From: Kaistella yonginensis
GTDB taxonomy: Bacteria; Bacteroidota; Bacteroidia; Flavobacteriales; Weeksellaceae
Direction of reading: 5' to 3'
Assembly (NCBI RefSeq): GCF_030409525.1
Contig: NZ_JAUFQB010000059.1
Coordinates: 21,905-85,904, forward strand
DNA: 64,000 nucleotides
The stretch's first letter is position 1. Every line of letters starts with the position of its first letter. Below are positions 1-9,132 of this stretch, in pieces. Both the position numbers and the translations under genes were made by a program. The notes under the pieces are model-generated. The model saw nothing but the letters and a program-made list of their open reading frames with translations. It had not been told where the DNA came from and searched no databases.

Positions 1-1
1 G

Positions 2-733
2 AAAATTAAATATTTAAATAAAAGTAATCTTTCTTTTCGAAAATCAGAAGGATTTGACTCTAAAAAAAGTTCAGTTGTAGCGTGGTTTCGAATGGGGGAG
101 TTACATATTAAAAACATCAAATACCCAAAATACAATAGAGAAGATTTTTTAATCAAGTTAGAGAATGAAATTAAACAACTTACTCGTACAAAATCACCAA
201 AAGTTTTCATACCTAAATTAATTGAAATATGTTATGAATGCGGTGTTATTTTGTCTATTCAAAGAGCGCCCGAACGTTGTAAAGTTTATGGGGTTACAAA
301 TTTTACCAAAGATGGAAATCCTTTATTAATTTTAAGTTTCAGGTATTTAACAGACGATCAATTTTGGTTTACATTTTTTCACGAAGCAGGACACGTTATT
401 TTGCATGAAAAGAAGTTTTTAAATTTTGAAGTGGAAAACTTAACTGAAAAAAACGTTCAATTGGATGAAGAAGAACTGGAAGCAAACTTATTTGCAGAGG
501 AAGCATTAATACCTTTGCAATTAAAAGAAAGGTTAGGTAATATCAATGGCAATAAAAAGAAACTATTGCATTTTGCTATGGATGCAAATGTATCTGCTGG
601 TATAGTTGTTGGACAATTGCAAAAAAAGGGATTAATAAAACCCGCTTATTTAAACGGGTATAAAAGAAGATATGACATAGATGAAATTAAAAACTCTTTT
701 AAGTATAGTATTGAAAATTTAGCCATTAAATAA
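2..733 (+). CDS. ImmA/IrrE family metallo-endopeptidase (5'-truncated by window edge)
   Basis: The frame is open from base 2 with no stop, so the first ATG at 92 is probably internal and the gene starts left of the window. Just upstream of that Met the frame reads VVAWFRMGE, a linker commonly seen between an N-terminal XRE helix-turn-helix and the peptidase domain, so the full protein is probably an HTH-ImmA fusion. The zinc site FHEAGH is around residue 97 counted from ATG 92, with the E-x-E-A-N-L-F-A helix of the family further on. ImmA/IrrE proteins cleave or regulate repressors on mobile elements, or act as antitoxins. The gene converges on the next one with a 15-nt 3' overlap. The family call is strong; the partner is unknown. 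Confidence 0.88.
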   Translation, partial: KIKYLNKSNLSFRKSEGFDSKKSSVVAWFRMGELHIKNIKYPKYNREDFLIKLENEIKQLTRTKSPKVFIPKLIEICYECGVILSIQRAPERCKVYGVTNFTKDGNPLLILSFRYLTDDQFWFTFFHEAGHVILHEKKFLNFEVENLTEKNVQLDEEELEANLFAEEALIPLQLKERLGNINGNKKKLLHFAMDANVSAGIVVGQLQKKGLIKPAYLNGYKRRYDIDEIKNSFKYSIENLAIK

Positions 734-1633
734 TTTATAAGTACCCGGTTTTTTCTGCCAATTACAAATACTGTCTTCTAAAATTTGCATTCTAAAAGGG
801 TAATCTACGAAATTATTGTCACCTAAATCTTTTAAAGCGATGTTCAATTCTTTAAGATTTTTGTGGTCACCAAATAATAATTTAGCACCAGTTACTGGAC
901 CCGAATTTCCTAAATATGGATGTGCCGGTTCAATATCGAGAATTCCGACTTTTCCTATCATACATAAAAAATCGAATATTGCCAATCTAGCAAATCCAAC
1001 TATTCCACCGAAATGTTTGAAGAGATAATCAAAAAACTTATACTTATCAGATTTTATATTTGTTGGAATAGAAGATATGAATGTCTCAAAATCATTGTTG
1101 ATTAGAGTTAAAAAAGATTCTAATGTTTGATAGGTAGTTGATTTTGCATTTGCCCTAATAGATTGGTATTTTCTATGATTTCCGAAACCTCCCAAATTTT
1201 TTATTTGAATTTGATTATCATCTAACCAGTCTCTAAAACCCGAAATATCATTTTTGAAATTTTCCAAACTCCAAATTTGCGATTTACCAAGATTTCCATA
1301 TACAGCCTTTAATAAACCATATCCTTTACTAATTGTTTTCCCAAAATGTACATAGAGCAAAATGTTCCAAACGGCTTCGTTTATATTATTCTCTCTATAA
1401 TGTAGAATCGCAGATTGAATTGGATCAAATAAATCAGAGTTTGGATTCTTTCTTCTAATGTCTATAGGTCTACTTTTTAATACTTCAATAAATTTTATGC
1501 GTTTATAACTATCTATAAATTGCCTTATAAAGTTTGATTCCACTTCGGGTTTAATTATTCCAGGTAGGCTTACGGATTTTTTATACTTTAACAATCTTGT
1601 TTCAATATCTCTATATAATTCACTATTTTTCAT
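719..1633 (-). CDS. Putative base-hypermodification protein (aGPT-pyrophosphorylase/5-hmdU kinase-like, HhH-type)
   Basis: This 304-residue soluble protein has no signal peptide. The C-terminal half carries an FGGIVGFARLAIFDFL stretch that looks like a helix-hairpin-helix of the DNA-glycosylase type, then an EPAHPYLGNSGPVTGAKLLFG segment rich in small residues. This resembles, from memory, the alpha-glutamyl/putrescinyl-thymine pyrophosphorylase-like families later linked to phosphorylation of hydroxymethylated pyrimidines in phage DNA. The start overlaps the end of the thymidylate-synthase-like gene by 11 nt, implying translational coupling and a shared pathway. Partnership with a TS-like enzyme is what that family usually shows. 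The assignment is tentative because only motif shape and neighbourhood support it; an unrelated defence effector is the alternative. Confidence 0.45.
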   Translation of the reverse strand: MKNSELYRDIETRLLKYKKSVSLPGIIKPEVESNFIRQFIDSYKRIKFIEVLKSRPIDIRRKNPNSDLFDPIQSAILHYRENNINEAVWNILLYVHFGKTISKGYGLLKAVYGNLGKSQIWSLENFKNDISGFRDWLDDNQIQIKNLGGFGNHRKYQSIRANAKSTTYQTLESFLTLINNDFETFISSIPTNIKSDKYKFFDYLFKHFGGIVGFARLAIFDFLCMIGKVGILDIEPAHPYLGNSGPVTGAKLLFGDHKNLKELNIALKDLGDNNFVDYPFRMQILEDSICNWQKKPGTYKLFNG

Positions 1634-2612
1634 TCAGTCTATATTTTTCAATTAAATATTTTTTGTAATTAACGTTTCCAACCATCTTTAACAATTCAAA
1701 GATTCTAATTTTAAGTTCACTATTTTGATATTTTTCTTTAATAGAAAAAATCTTTAAGATATATAAAATATCTTTCCAATAAGTATCTAAATTTAAAAGT
1801 TCTATATCAAATTCGATTTGGTTTCTTATATCAACTTCTGCCTTTTGAACAATATTAAAAATTTCAAATGTAGTTGTATTCGGCATCTTATCCATTTGTG
1901 TTATGGAAGATTGAAAACCTTCTTTCAAATATCGATTTATTTTTTTTTCATCTTTTTTGTAAAAATGGCAACTGCTTACAAAATGATGATAATTTCCGAG
2001 TTCAATATTCAATTCTCTAGCAATCATTTCCTGCAACATTGTAAAACAAAATATATCGTGTGGCAAGCCTATAAAGACATCATTGGATCTCATAGTTACA
2101 AATAAAATTAACTTATTATTTCTAATAAAAAATTGCAATGTACAGGTACAGGGTATATCTAAATTGTCTTCGATATCCAAATCTTTTTTATCAAAAATTT
2201 GAATTACTGCCTGTCTTGTACTGTTTTTATTTTTAAGCAATTTTACAATTTTATGCACTTGACTTTCAGAAATATTTCCATTATCAAATAATCTAGCACC
2301 ATAAGCACCGTTAAGAGTCATGTTATCATTCGAAAAGTCTTTATATTTTGGAATATAATATTTAATAAAATCTAAATTATTGGAACCAGACATATACCAA
2401 AAAAATTCTCCTAGAGGACTTACAAAAATTTGTTTTTCAAATGAGAGACTTATTCTATTTAGGGGATTTGTTAATTTCACATAAACACCTAGGATTTCTG
2501 TATTTTCACCTTTGCTGTTTTTTTGCTTTGTACCATCATCTTTAATTTTAATCAAAAGTGATCTTACAATGTCATCCAAAGAGTTTTCTTCTATACACAT
2601 CATTTTTTTCAT
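1623..2612 (-). CDS. Thymidylate synthase-fold pyrimidine (hydroxy)methylase-like enzyme
   Basis: The 329-residue protein follows the thymidylate synthase layout. GEFFWYMSG (about 68-76) carries the conserved Glu, DIPCTCTLQF (152-161) the catalytic Cys155, MRSND (174-178) the phosphate-binding Arg and the Asp, GLPHDI (182-187) the base-sensing loop, and CHFY (215-218) the conserved His and Tyr. Two departures matter: the His after the nucleophile is Thr, and the Asn that reads uracil (E. coli Asn177) is Asp186. Asp at this site is what dCMP hydroxymethylases such as T4 gp42 use, so a cytosine nucleotide is a plausible substrate. It is not a housekeeping ThyA: the C-terminus lacks the usual ending. 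It lies 81 nt after mod and overlaps the next gene, so it is likely an accessory modification enzyme. Confidence 0.8.
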   Translation of the reverse strand: MKKMMCIEENSLDDIVRSLLIKIKDDGTKQKNSKGENTEILGVYVKLTNPLNRISLSFEKQIFVSPLGEFFWYMSGSNNLDFIKYYIPKYKDFSNDNMTLNGAYGARLFDNGNISESQVHKIVKLLKNKNSTRQAVIQIFDKKDLDIEDNLDIPCTCTLQFFIRNNKLILFVTMRSNDVFIGLPHDIFCFTMLQEMIARELNIELGNYHHFVSSCHFYKKDEKKINRYLKEGFQSSITQMDKMPNTTTFEIFNIVQKAEVDIRNQIEFDIELLNLDTYWKDILYILKIFSIKEKYQNSELKIRIFELLKMVGNVNYKKYLIEKYRLNEK

Positions 2613-2677
2613 AAAAATATAATTAAATTTTGAACAATAATAGTATTAGGTGATCTATCGAATTATAATGACTTAAA

Positions 2678-2695
2678 AATGTTTAGGAAAACATT
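2678..2695 (-). terminator. Weak hairpin at the end of mod
   Basis: A 7-bp inverted repeat AATGTTT/AAACATT with a 4-nt loop overlaps the mod stop codon and is followed on the minus strand by TTTAAG. It is A+T-rich and the T run is short, so it may only attenuate transcription into the thymidylate-synthase-like gene. Confidence 0.3.
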
Positions 2696-4595
2696 AAAAC
2701 ACATCCACCAAATCTCCCAAATAATGCTTCAGATTATACTTCTTTGTAGTATCTAAAGCACGTTCCAGACAGATGAATTTTTGGGAAGTGTGGGTTTTGA
2801 AATACTCTACGGTTTCATCGGCTATTGTTACATCTAAAGAAATGAGCGTTTCTTTTTCGCCGTCTTGGGCGAGAAGTATTTCGTTTTTTGTGAATTGTGG
2901 TTGTAGTTCTGTCGTGTAATTGAGATTAAAACCTTTCTTCAATAAAATTTCTGTGAGCAACTCTCCTCTGTTGAAAGCATTCACCAATTGCGCTTCTTTG
3001 TCTGCAATGTATTTTTTGAGCAACTCTACATTTTCTGCATCAGTTTTTTCTGGATCGGGTGCAAAATCTACTCTTGGAAAATTAGACTTTGCCAATTTGA
3101 AAACTTTAAAACCTAAACCTTTTAGATTTTCTTCTTTATTGTCTTCTGTAAATAAATCTGGTTGCTCGGCTTTTTTGGCTTCTATTATTTTTTCAACTAC
3201 TCTTTTGTTGCGTTCTATAGTGATGTCGCTTATTTTTTTGTAACCAGCCTTATAGGCTTCACTTTTATCATCGGTTTTTTCTGGAAGTTGAACTAAAATA
3301 AAGTTTCTATTTCCGCCGTCTTCTTGATTAAGTTCCATCACTGCTTGTCCTGTTGTTCCTGAACCACTGAAAAAATCTAAAATAGTATCTTCTGGAGATG
3401 TTGCTATTTTTAATAATCTGTCAATTAATTTAACAGGTTTTGGGGTATCAAAAAAAGCATCTCCTTCGAAAATGGTTCTCAATTCTTGAGTAGCCTCTTG
3501 GTTATGTCCTACTTCAGAAAATTTCCAAATTGTTGTTACTTTCATTCCGTCTTGGACATCTGTTAAAAATCTTTTAATTCTAGGTACATTTTCACCACTT
3601 TCACCAAACCAAACTCTATCCTGATCTAAAAGTTCATTAAATTTTTGCTCTGAAAACCTCCAACTTCTTCCAGTTGGTGGACTATGTTTCTTGCCAGAAG
3701 GTGCTGTTATAATATACGATCCTGATTTTTGAAAGTCTTTTCTTAATAAATCTCCTGATGTCCAATCACCTCTAGGATCATTATCTAAATTCTTATATCT
3801 CTCATTTAATTCTGCGGAACGTTCCAATAAATTAGGAAACCACTGACTTTTATTTTTACTAATACAAACAATAAAATCGTGATTTTGACTAAACCACTTT
3901 GCATCATTTTGGGGTGCAAATTTCTTTTCCCAAATAATATTTGCTACAAAATTATTCTCTCCAAAAACATCATCACACAATTTCCTCAAATGATGTGCTT
4001 CATTATCGTCAATAGAAATAAAAATCACGCCGTCCTCCTTTAATAATTGTCTTGCAACCAACAATCTGCTGTACATCATATTTAACCAATTACTGTGGTA
4101 TCTACCATCGGTTTCGGTATTGGTATCTATTTTTAATCCATCCTCCACAATTCCGGCATCTTCCCAATAGGCTTTTTTGTCCTGGGTAAAATTGTCAGAA
4201 TACACAAAATCTTTTCCAGTATTGTAGGGTGGATCTATGTAAATGCATTTTATTTTTTCGCGGTAAGAAGCACTCAATAATTTTAAAACTTCCAGATTTT
4301 CGCCTTCAATAATGATGTTTTCGCTTTCTGCAGGATTTACACTGCGCTCTTCATCATAAACCAAAGTAGCATTGCTTGGTGTAAAGGCATTTCGTTTTGC
4401 ATTGCTTTTGCCAAACCATCGGAATTCGTAGCGTTCGGTTTCTGTAATGCTTTCTGGCTCAATGATTTTTTTCAGTTCATTGACGTTCAGTTTATTTTCA
4501 CTGGTAAAAAGGTCTGGGAACATCTGTTTTAAAGTTTCCAATCGTTCCTGATTAAAATCTGGACTTTCCGGCATATAGTCTTTTATGTTTTCCAT
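2694..4595 (-). CDS. mod: Type III restriction-modification system, Mod DNA methyltransferase subunit
   Basis: The 633-residue adenine-N6 methyltransferase has motif IV DPPY at 121-124 preceding motif I DFFSGSGTT at 407-415, the circular order of beta-class enzymes, with a variable recognition segment (about 210-380) between. The second catalytic hallmark EDGVIFISIDDNE sits near 187-199. Mod provides sequence recognition for the Mod-Res complex and methylates one strand of its asymmetric site. It begins 3 nt after the res stop, so the pair is co-transcribed in res-mod order, the reverse of the textbook mod-res arrangement. No simple-sequence repeat of the phase-variation type was seen in the gene. 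The subunit assignment is secure; the target sequence cannot be read from here. Confidence 0.95.
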   Translation of the reverse strand: MENIKDYMPESPDFNQERLETLKQMFPDLFTSENKLNVNELKKIIEPESITETERYEFRWFGKSNAKRNAFTPSNATLVYDEERSVNPAESENIIIEGENLEVLKLLSASYREKIKCIYIDPPYNTGKDFVYSDNFTQDKKAYWEDAGIVEDGLKIDTNTETDGRYHSNWLNMMYSRLLVARQLLKEDGVIFISIDDNEAHHLRKLCDDVFGENNFVANIIWEKKFAPQNDAKWFSQNHDFIVCISKNKSQWFPNLLERSAELNERYKNLDNDPRGDWTSGDLLRKDFQKSGSYIITAPSGKKHSPPTGRSWRFSEQKFNELLDQDRVWFGESGENVPRIKRFLTDVQDGMKVTTIWKFSEVGHNQEATQELRTIFEGDAFFDTPKPVKLIDRLLKIATSPEDTILDFFSGSGTTGQAVMELNQEDGGNRNFILVQLPEKTDDKSEAYKAGYKKISDITIERNKRVVEKIIEAKKAEQPDLFTEDNKEENLKGLGFKVFKLAKSNFPRVDFAPDPEKTDAENVELLKKYIADKEAQLVNAFNRGELLTEILLKKGFNLNYTTELQPQFTKNEILLAQDGEKETLISLDVTIADETVEYFKTHTSQKFICLERALDTTKKYNLKHYLGDLVDVF

Positions 4596-4598
4596 TAT

Positions 4599-7313
4599 TT
4601 ATGCTTGCTTTTTTAAAATCGCTTTTTCCACTTCTGTTTTAAAATAAGAATATTCCTTCACAGGTGCTTTGTATTGTACTTCTACGCCAATAGATTCAAA
4701 ATGTTTCAGAGCGCATTTTATTTTATAAATTTCGCCTTCGGTTATTGCTTTTTTATCATTGATGTCGTTGGTTCCTTTAGTTTCTATCACGAAATAAAAT
4801 TCATTTTCAGTCCCGTTTTTTAATTCTTTGCGTTTCATTACCAAACCAAAATCTGGTTCGTAATCGCCAATTGGTGTTTTTATTTTGTACCAATTTGGTA
4901 GTTTAATGAAACACACTACTTCAGAATCACCATCTGCACTTTCAGAAAATTTTCTTTCTACATCGCTATCAATGAGCATTTTATCAAATACTCCTTTTTT
5001 AGGTGTTTCCACATATTGTTTGGAATCTATATTTTTTTCAAAATCTTTAAAATTGAAAGGAAATTCTTCGCCATTTATTTTGTATTCTATTTTCCGAAGC
5101 ATTTCATCCAGTTCTACATCTTTAATGACTTGCGAGGCTTCGTGAATGTAACGAGGTGGATTTTTAACCCATTCTTCGTGATTATCTATTTGTTTAATAA
5201 TTTGGAATAATGTGGTATAACTAACACCGGTATTTTCGCTGATTTCTTCCACCAAATCCAAAGGTGTAAAAATGGCTTTTTGTTTTACACTTTCACTTCC
5301 TGCATAAGTATCAACTCTATCATCTTCCGAAAATTCTGTTACGAAATGACTACTTGCCTCGATCACATAATCCGGAATAGTAATTTTATTAATTCTTTCA
5401 GCGGAATTAGAAATTAAACTTTCTTCTTCAAATGCAATACTGTAATCGGTTTTCTTCGCCATTGCTTTCCAAAACTTTTTGAATGCTTTCTGTATATCGT
5501 CCGACGGATTTTTTTTGAAAAAAACCTTGTCTTTTTCCTCGCCTTTGTGCGTATGTGTCATTCCTGCACCTGCATTGGTATCGCCATAGATAGATTTTAT
5601 CTCTTCCTGATATTGGGTAACAAATGTTTCGTAAGTTTCATTGGGAATTACAGTCAATTGATTAACTCTTTCGGAATCTTCAACTGTGCTTTCGTCATAA
5701 TTTCTTTCACCGTTTGTATTCACACAAATTCTTAATCCACGACCAATTTCCTGTCTTTTTTTGGTTTCAGAATAAGTACTGTTGAGTGTTGCAATATTAA
5801 AAACATTAGGATTATCCCAACCAACACCTAATGCGGAATGCGAAAAGATAAATTCTATTTTATTGGCGACTTTGTCCCCAAACTGCAAAATGTCTTCTTT
5901 GTCTCGCAAAATGGCATCATAAATTTGCTTTTGCTGTTTCACTCCACCTTCATTATCTGCAAATTCACCATTGGTTTTTTGGGCGAAATAATAGCCTTGA
6001 ATTGATGTAATTTGTTCTTCCGAGGGATTTTCGCCATTGTGATATTCAGGATAAACTTGTTTATATTTTTCTGTAAAAAGATTTTTGATCTTTGGATCTT
6101 CACCCATATAATTTGCAACACGGTCTATAAAAATCAGTGATAAACATTTAATTCCTTTTGGTTTTAAACTTTGAGATTTTTGAAAATGACGATGGATTAA
6201 CCATTCTATTTGCAAAGCCCAAATGTTTTCTAAATTTCCAGCAACTTGTTTTTCAAAAATTTCTGTTCCGTTTGAAAAAACAACGCTCCATTTTCCAGTC
6301 TTTAAACTTTTGAAAATACGGTCGATTTTGTAATTGTTGTAACTTGGATTATTGGTTTTTTCGCCCAGATTATCACCTTCTTTAAACCATGTAGATGTTT
6401 TAAAATCAATTTTTCCAGTAGAATTGTTTTGAAACCATGCTTTTAATTTAACTTTTGGACTGCCTGTATTTTGAACTTCTGCCAATTCTATTTTTAGAGA
6501 TGCTTCATCATTTTTTTCGGTAACGGTAAGCACTTCTATTTTCTTTACTAATCCATTTTTATAACTCTCATACGGTGTTAATCTGTAAATTAAATTTTTC
6601 AAGATTTTATGAGTAGCAGAATATCTGATTTTAACCAAAGGATTTAATTTGGAAATTTGACGAACAGAATTTTCAGTGTCCATTCCTTCCTGCGGTTCAT
6701 CCATAATGATTACAGGTCGGGTTTTTCCGATGGCTTCTATGAAAGGAATATTATTAAATAAATCTTCTCTCTGCGCTTGATTTAGAATTTTATCTTCGGA
6801 ATTGAAGGAAGCTAAAGTCATGATCATCACTTGTGGATGTTGCTCTTCTATAAAATTGGAAACTTTAGAAAGTCTTTTGCTATCGTACTCAAAAACATTC
6901 GGTATAAAACCATAAATATTTTCCAGTTGTTTATTAAAATTTTGAAATGATGCCAAAACGCCTTCACGAATAGCGACAGAAGGCACGAGAATAATAAATT
7001 TTGTAAAATTATAATGCTTAAAAAGTTCAAAAATAGTTTTAATGTAAACTAGTGTTTTACCTGTTCCGGTTTCCATTTCTATGGACAGTTCACGCTCTTC
7101 AGATAAATAAATATTTTCTGGCAATAGTCCATTTTCCTGCGCCTCACTTTTTATATTTTCCTGAAATTCTTCTAAATTCAAATTAGAAAAATTAGAACGT
7201 ATTCCTTCAAAAGTGGCATTGTCAAAAGTATTTCGAGCATTGCCGTCAAATATCTTCACGACAGATTTTATGGCTTGTTCTTGATATTCGAGATTTTCGA
7301 GTTTTAACTGCAT
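4599..7313 (-). CDS. res: Type III restriction-modification system, Res helicase-endonuclease subunit
   Basis: The 904-residue protein has an SF2 helicase core: Walker A METGTGKT at 80-87, DEPQ box at 205-208, a GVGWDNPNVF motif, and the arginine-finger motif RQEIGRGLRI. The C-terminal nuclease is of PD-(D/E)XK type, with YEPDF at 818-822 and IETKG ending in Lys846. Res hydrolyses ATP and, with Mod, cuts DNA about 25 bp from an unmethylated site when two sites are suitably oriented. The length matches EcoP-type Res (about 900-1000). It is the first gene of the minus-strand run, read from a likely -7 box at 7399-7406, with mod directly behind. All key motifs are intact, so the system looks functional. 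Confidence 0.95.
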   Translation of the reverse strand: MQLKLENLEYQEQAIKSVVKIFDGNARNTFDNATFEGIRSNFSNLNLEEFQENIKSEAQENGLLPENIYLSEERELSIEMETGTGKTLVYIKTIFELFKHYNFTKFIILVPSVAIREGVLASFQNFNKQLENIYGFIPNVFEYDSKRLSKVSNFIEEQHPQVMIMTLASFNSEDKILNQAQREDLFNNIPFIEAIGKTRPVIIMDEPQEGMDTENSVRQISKLNPLVKIRYSATHKILKNLIYRLTPYESYKNGLVKKIEVLTVTEKNDEASLKIELAEVQNTGSPKVKLKAWFQNNSTGKIDFKTSTWFKEGDNLGEKTNNPSYNNYKIDRIFKSLKTGKWSVVFSNGTEIFEKQVAGNLENIWALQIEWLIHRHFQKSQSLKPKGIKCLSLIFIDRVANYMGEDPKIKNLFTEKYKQVYPEYHNGENPSEEQITSIQGYYFAQKTNGEFADNEGGVKQQKQIYDAILRDKEDILQFGDKVANKIEFIFSHSALGVGWDNPNVFNIATLNSTYSETKKRQEIGRGLRICVNTNGERNYDESTVEDSERVNQLTVIPNETYETFVTQYQEEIKSIYGDTNAGAGMTHTHKGEEKDKVFFKKNPSDDIQKAFKKFWKAMAKKTDYSIAFEEESLISNSAERINKITIPDYVIEASSHFVTEFSEDDRVDTYAGSESVKQKAIFTPLDLVEEISENTGVSYTTLFQIIKQIDNHEEWVKNPPRYIHEASQVIKDVELDEMLRKIEYKINGEEFPFNFKDFEKNIDSKQYVETPKKGVFDKMLIDSDVERKFSESADGDSEVVCFIKLPNWYKIKTPIGDYEPDFGLVMKRKELKNGTENEFYFVIETKGTNDINDKKAITEGEIYKIKCALKHFESIGVEVQYKAPVKEYSYFKTEVEKAILKKQA

Positions 7314-7398
7314 CTATGTTTATTCTAATGGAAGTTATCGGTAATAATATACTCAAATCCCTATCATTATTAGAAAAAGGCATTAAATTTGAGATTTT

Positions 7399-7440
7399 CA
7401 AATATAAAGAATTTTGCAGGTAAGTGAAAATTTATATTTG
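7399..7440. promoter_or_regulatory. Back-to-back Bacteroidota -7 boxes between res and the 7512 gene
   Basis: A perfect TATATTTG lies on the minus strand at 7406-7399, facing res, and another on the plus strand at 7433-7440, facing the 7512 gene. The plus one has TTTTG at 7412-7416 as a -33 candidate, 16 nt away. TAnnTTTG is the Bacteroidota housekeeping -7 element. Confidence 0.6.
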
Positions 7441-7511
7441 TGTTATAATTTTTGCACAAAACAGAATAAAATTCAATAAAGAAACCTTATGCACATTAAA
7501 AATGTAAACCT

Positions 7512-8129
7512 ATGCATTACAAACTGACAGAAGAAATATTAAACCTGAGTGAATCTAAAGAATGGGATTTTGCAAAATTGGAATGGAGTTTTGAATTTGC
7601 ATATTACGCAGAAGAACTTCAAAAATGTTTATGTGGACATTATCCAATAAAAAATATTTGTGTTATTAAAAATCGCAGAAATTCTTCTGTGACTGAAGTA
7701 GGAAATTGCTGTATAAACAAATTTTTAGGGATAGATGAAGGTAATAAAATCTTTATATCAATAAAAAAATTGAAAGACAGTGAAACAGCGAGTATGAGTT
7801 CAGAAGTGATAGAATATATTTACAAGAAAAAAGGAATATCGGATTTTGAATATAATTTCTATAAATCTATTTATAGGAAAAGAATAATGTCTGATAAGCA
7901 ATGGGATATTAAGAAGCGAATCAATCAGAAGTTTCTAAATTTCACAAGTTATGAAACTAATTCTCATTTTAATAAAATCAACCTTGTTCTGAAATGGGCT
8001 CAAACCAACATTACTTTTAATACAGATTTTGTTCAATCAATTAAAAAATCTTGTCAAAAAAACGGGCGATTGACCGAAAAACAATTAGAATCTTTGAACA
8101 AAATAATTAGTGCTTTTAAAATTCAATAG
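7512..8129 (+). CDS. Hypothetical protein with Cys cluster (mobile-element gene)
   Basis: I do not recognise this 205-residue protein. It has a CLCGHYPIKNICVIKN segment near residues 39-54 followed by GNCCINKF about 20 residues later. This four-plus-cysteine pattern could bind zinc like the small ribbon found in many plasmid and phage proteins. The rest is charged and Lys-rich, ending in LTEKQLESLNKIISAF. There is no signal peptide or membrane segment. It has its own promoter (TATATTTG at 7433-7440) and is convergent with the primase gene 34 nt downstream. A role in element maintenance or nucleic-acid binding is a guess. Confidence 0.6.
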   Translation: MHYKLTEEILNLSESKEWDFAKLEWSFEFAYYAEELQKCLCGHYPIKNICVIKNRRNSSVTEVGNCCINKFLGIDEGNKIFISIKKLKDSETASMSSEVIEYIYKKKGISDFEYNFYKSIYRKRIMSDKQWDIKKRINQKFLNFTSYETNSHFNKINLVLKWAQTNITFNTDFVQSIKKSCQKNGRLTEKQLESLNKIISAFKIQ

Positions 8130-8163
8130 AGTTTTAAATTCTTTTATTTAATTACTTAGGTAA

Positions 8164-9000
8164 CTAACAATCACAGTACCACTCATTCAAATCCTTAAAA
8201 TCCCAATACAACATCGAGCAATCCTCCACATTTCTATATTTTCCAAGTATCTTTTCAGCCAAAGATCTCCCACCCAAATCATTGTCCAGAAAAAGCACAA
8301 TTTTGTGATATGCTTTTAATTCCAATTTAACTTTAAAAAACATTGACGTAGAATTTAGAATTAAAAAATCTGAACTTGAATTTTGAACGTTTGGCAAACG
8401 GAGATAGGTGAGAAAATCAAAATAACCTTCAAAAACGCAAATTTCCTTTTTTAAATTGTCAAGATCTTTTATAAAAGTGACATCTTTTATTCCTAAACAG
8501 ATTTTAGAATATTTATTTCGGATTTCAACTCCTCCGGAATTATTATAGAAGCCAATTCCAAAGAAATGATTTCCGTTCATTTGATAGTGAATTTCTTTAA
8601 CCAAATGTCGCTGCTCAAATACTTTTCTTGATTTGAGATATAGAATAAGTGCAGGATGTTCAATCTCTTTCACTTCTAAAATTTCGTAGTTTTTATCGGA
8701 TTCACGTCTTTGTATTTTTAGAGAATTTAAAGGAATATCAAACTTTTCCAAATATTCTAACGCTTCAGAAACAGAACATTTGTTCATTTGCTGTACAATT
8801 GAAACCACATCGTAACTTTTTCCAGTTCCGAAATCAAATGCTTTGTTTTTTACAAAATCCAAGCAAAGACTTGGTTTTTTTTCTTCCCGATCAATCGCTA
8901 AATAGAAAGCAGTTTTAGAATTTTGTTTTTCAGGATATAGATTAAATGATTCTAAAACACTTCTAATACTTATTTTTTTCTTGATTTGTTCGCAATTCAT
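8164..9000 (-). CDS. Toprim-domain primase-like protein of a mobile element
   Basis: The 278-residue protein has an N-terminal part laid out like the DnaG zinc-binding domain (residues 1-75, ending KAFDFGTGKSYDVVSIVQ) but without the CHC2 cysteines. A toprim domain follows: the acidic motif CVFEGYFDFLTYL about 185-200 and LFLDNDLGGRSLAEKIL about 238-255. Toprim domains bind metal ions for nucleotidyl transfer. Such primase-like genes beside a Rep gene are usual in Bacteroidota plasmids and mobilizable elements. It is the last gene of the minus-strand replication module and lies immediately beyond the iteron array. Activity without a zinc finger is uncertain, and it may need Rep or a helicase partner. 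Confidence 0.8.
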   Translation of the reverse strand: MNCEQIKKKISIRSVLESFNLYPEKQNSKTAFYLAIDREEKKPSLCLDFVKNKAFDFGTGKSYDVVSIVQQMNKCSVSEALEYLEKFDIPLNSLKIQRRESDKNYEILEVKEIEHPALILYLKSRKVFEQRHLVKEIHYQMNGNHFFGIGFYNNSGGVEIRNKYSKICLGIKDVTFIKDLDNLKKEICVFEGYFDFLTYLRLPNVQNSSSDFLILNSTSMFFKVKLELKAYHKIVLFLDNDLGGRSLAEKILGKYRNVEDCSMLYWDFKDLNEWYCDC

Positions 9001-9132
9001 TTTTTTTCTTTTTTAAAGCAAATTTTTATCTCTAAAATCCTTTTTAGATAAAAAAAACTTTTATTTACTTTTAAATCTCTTTTACCAAAGCATTGTATCG
9101 CCTTATAGAAAGGTGATTACATCATTTTTGAA

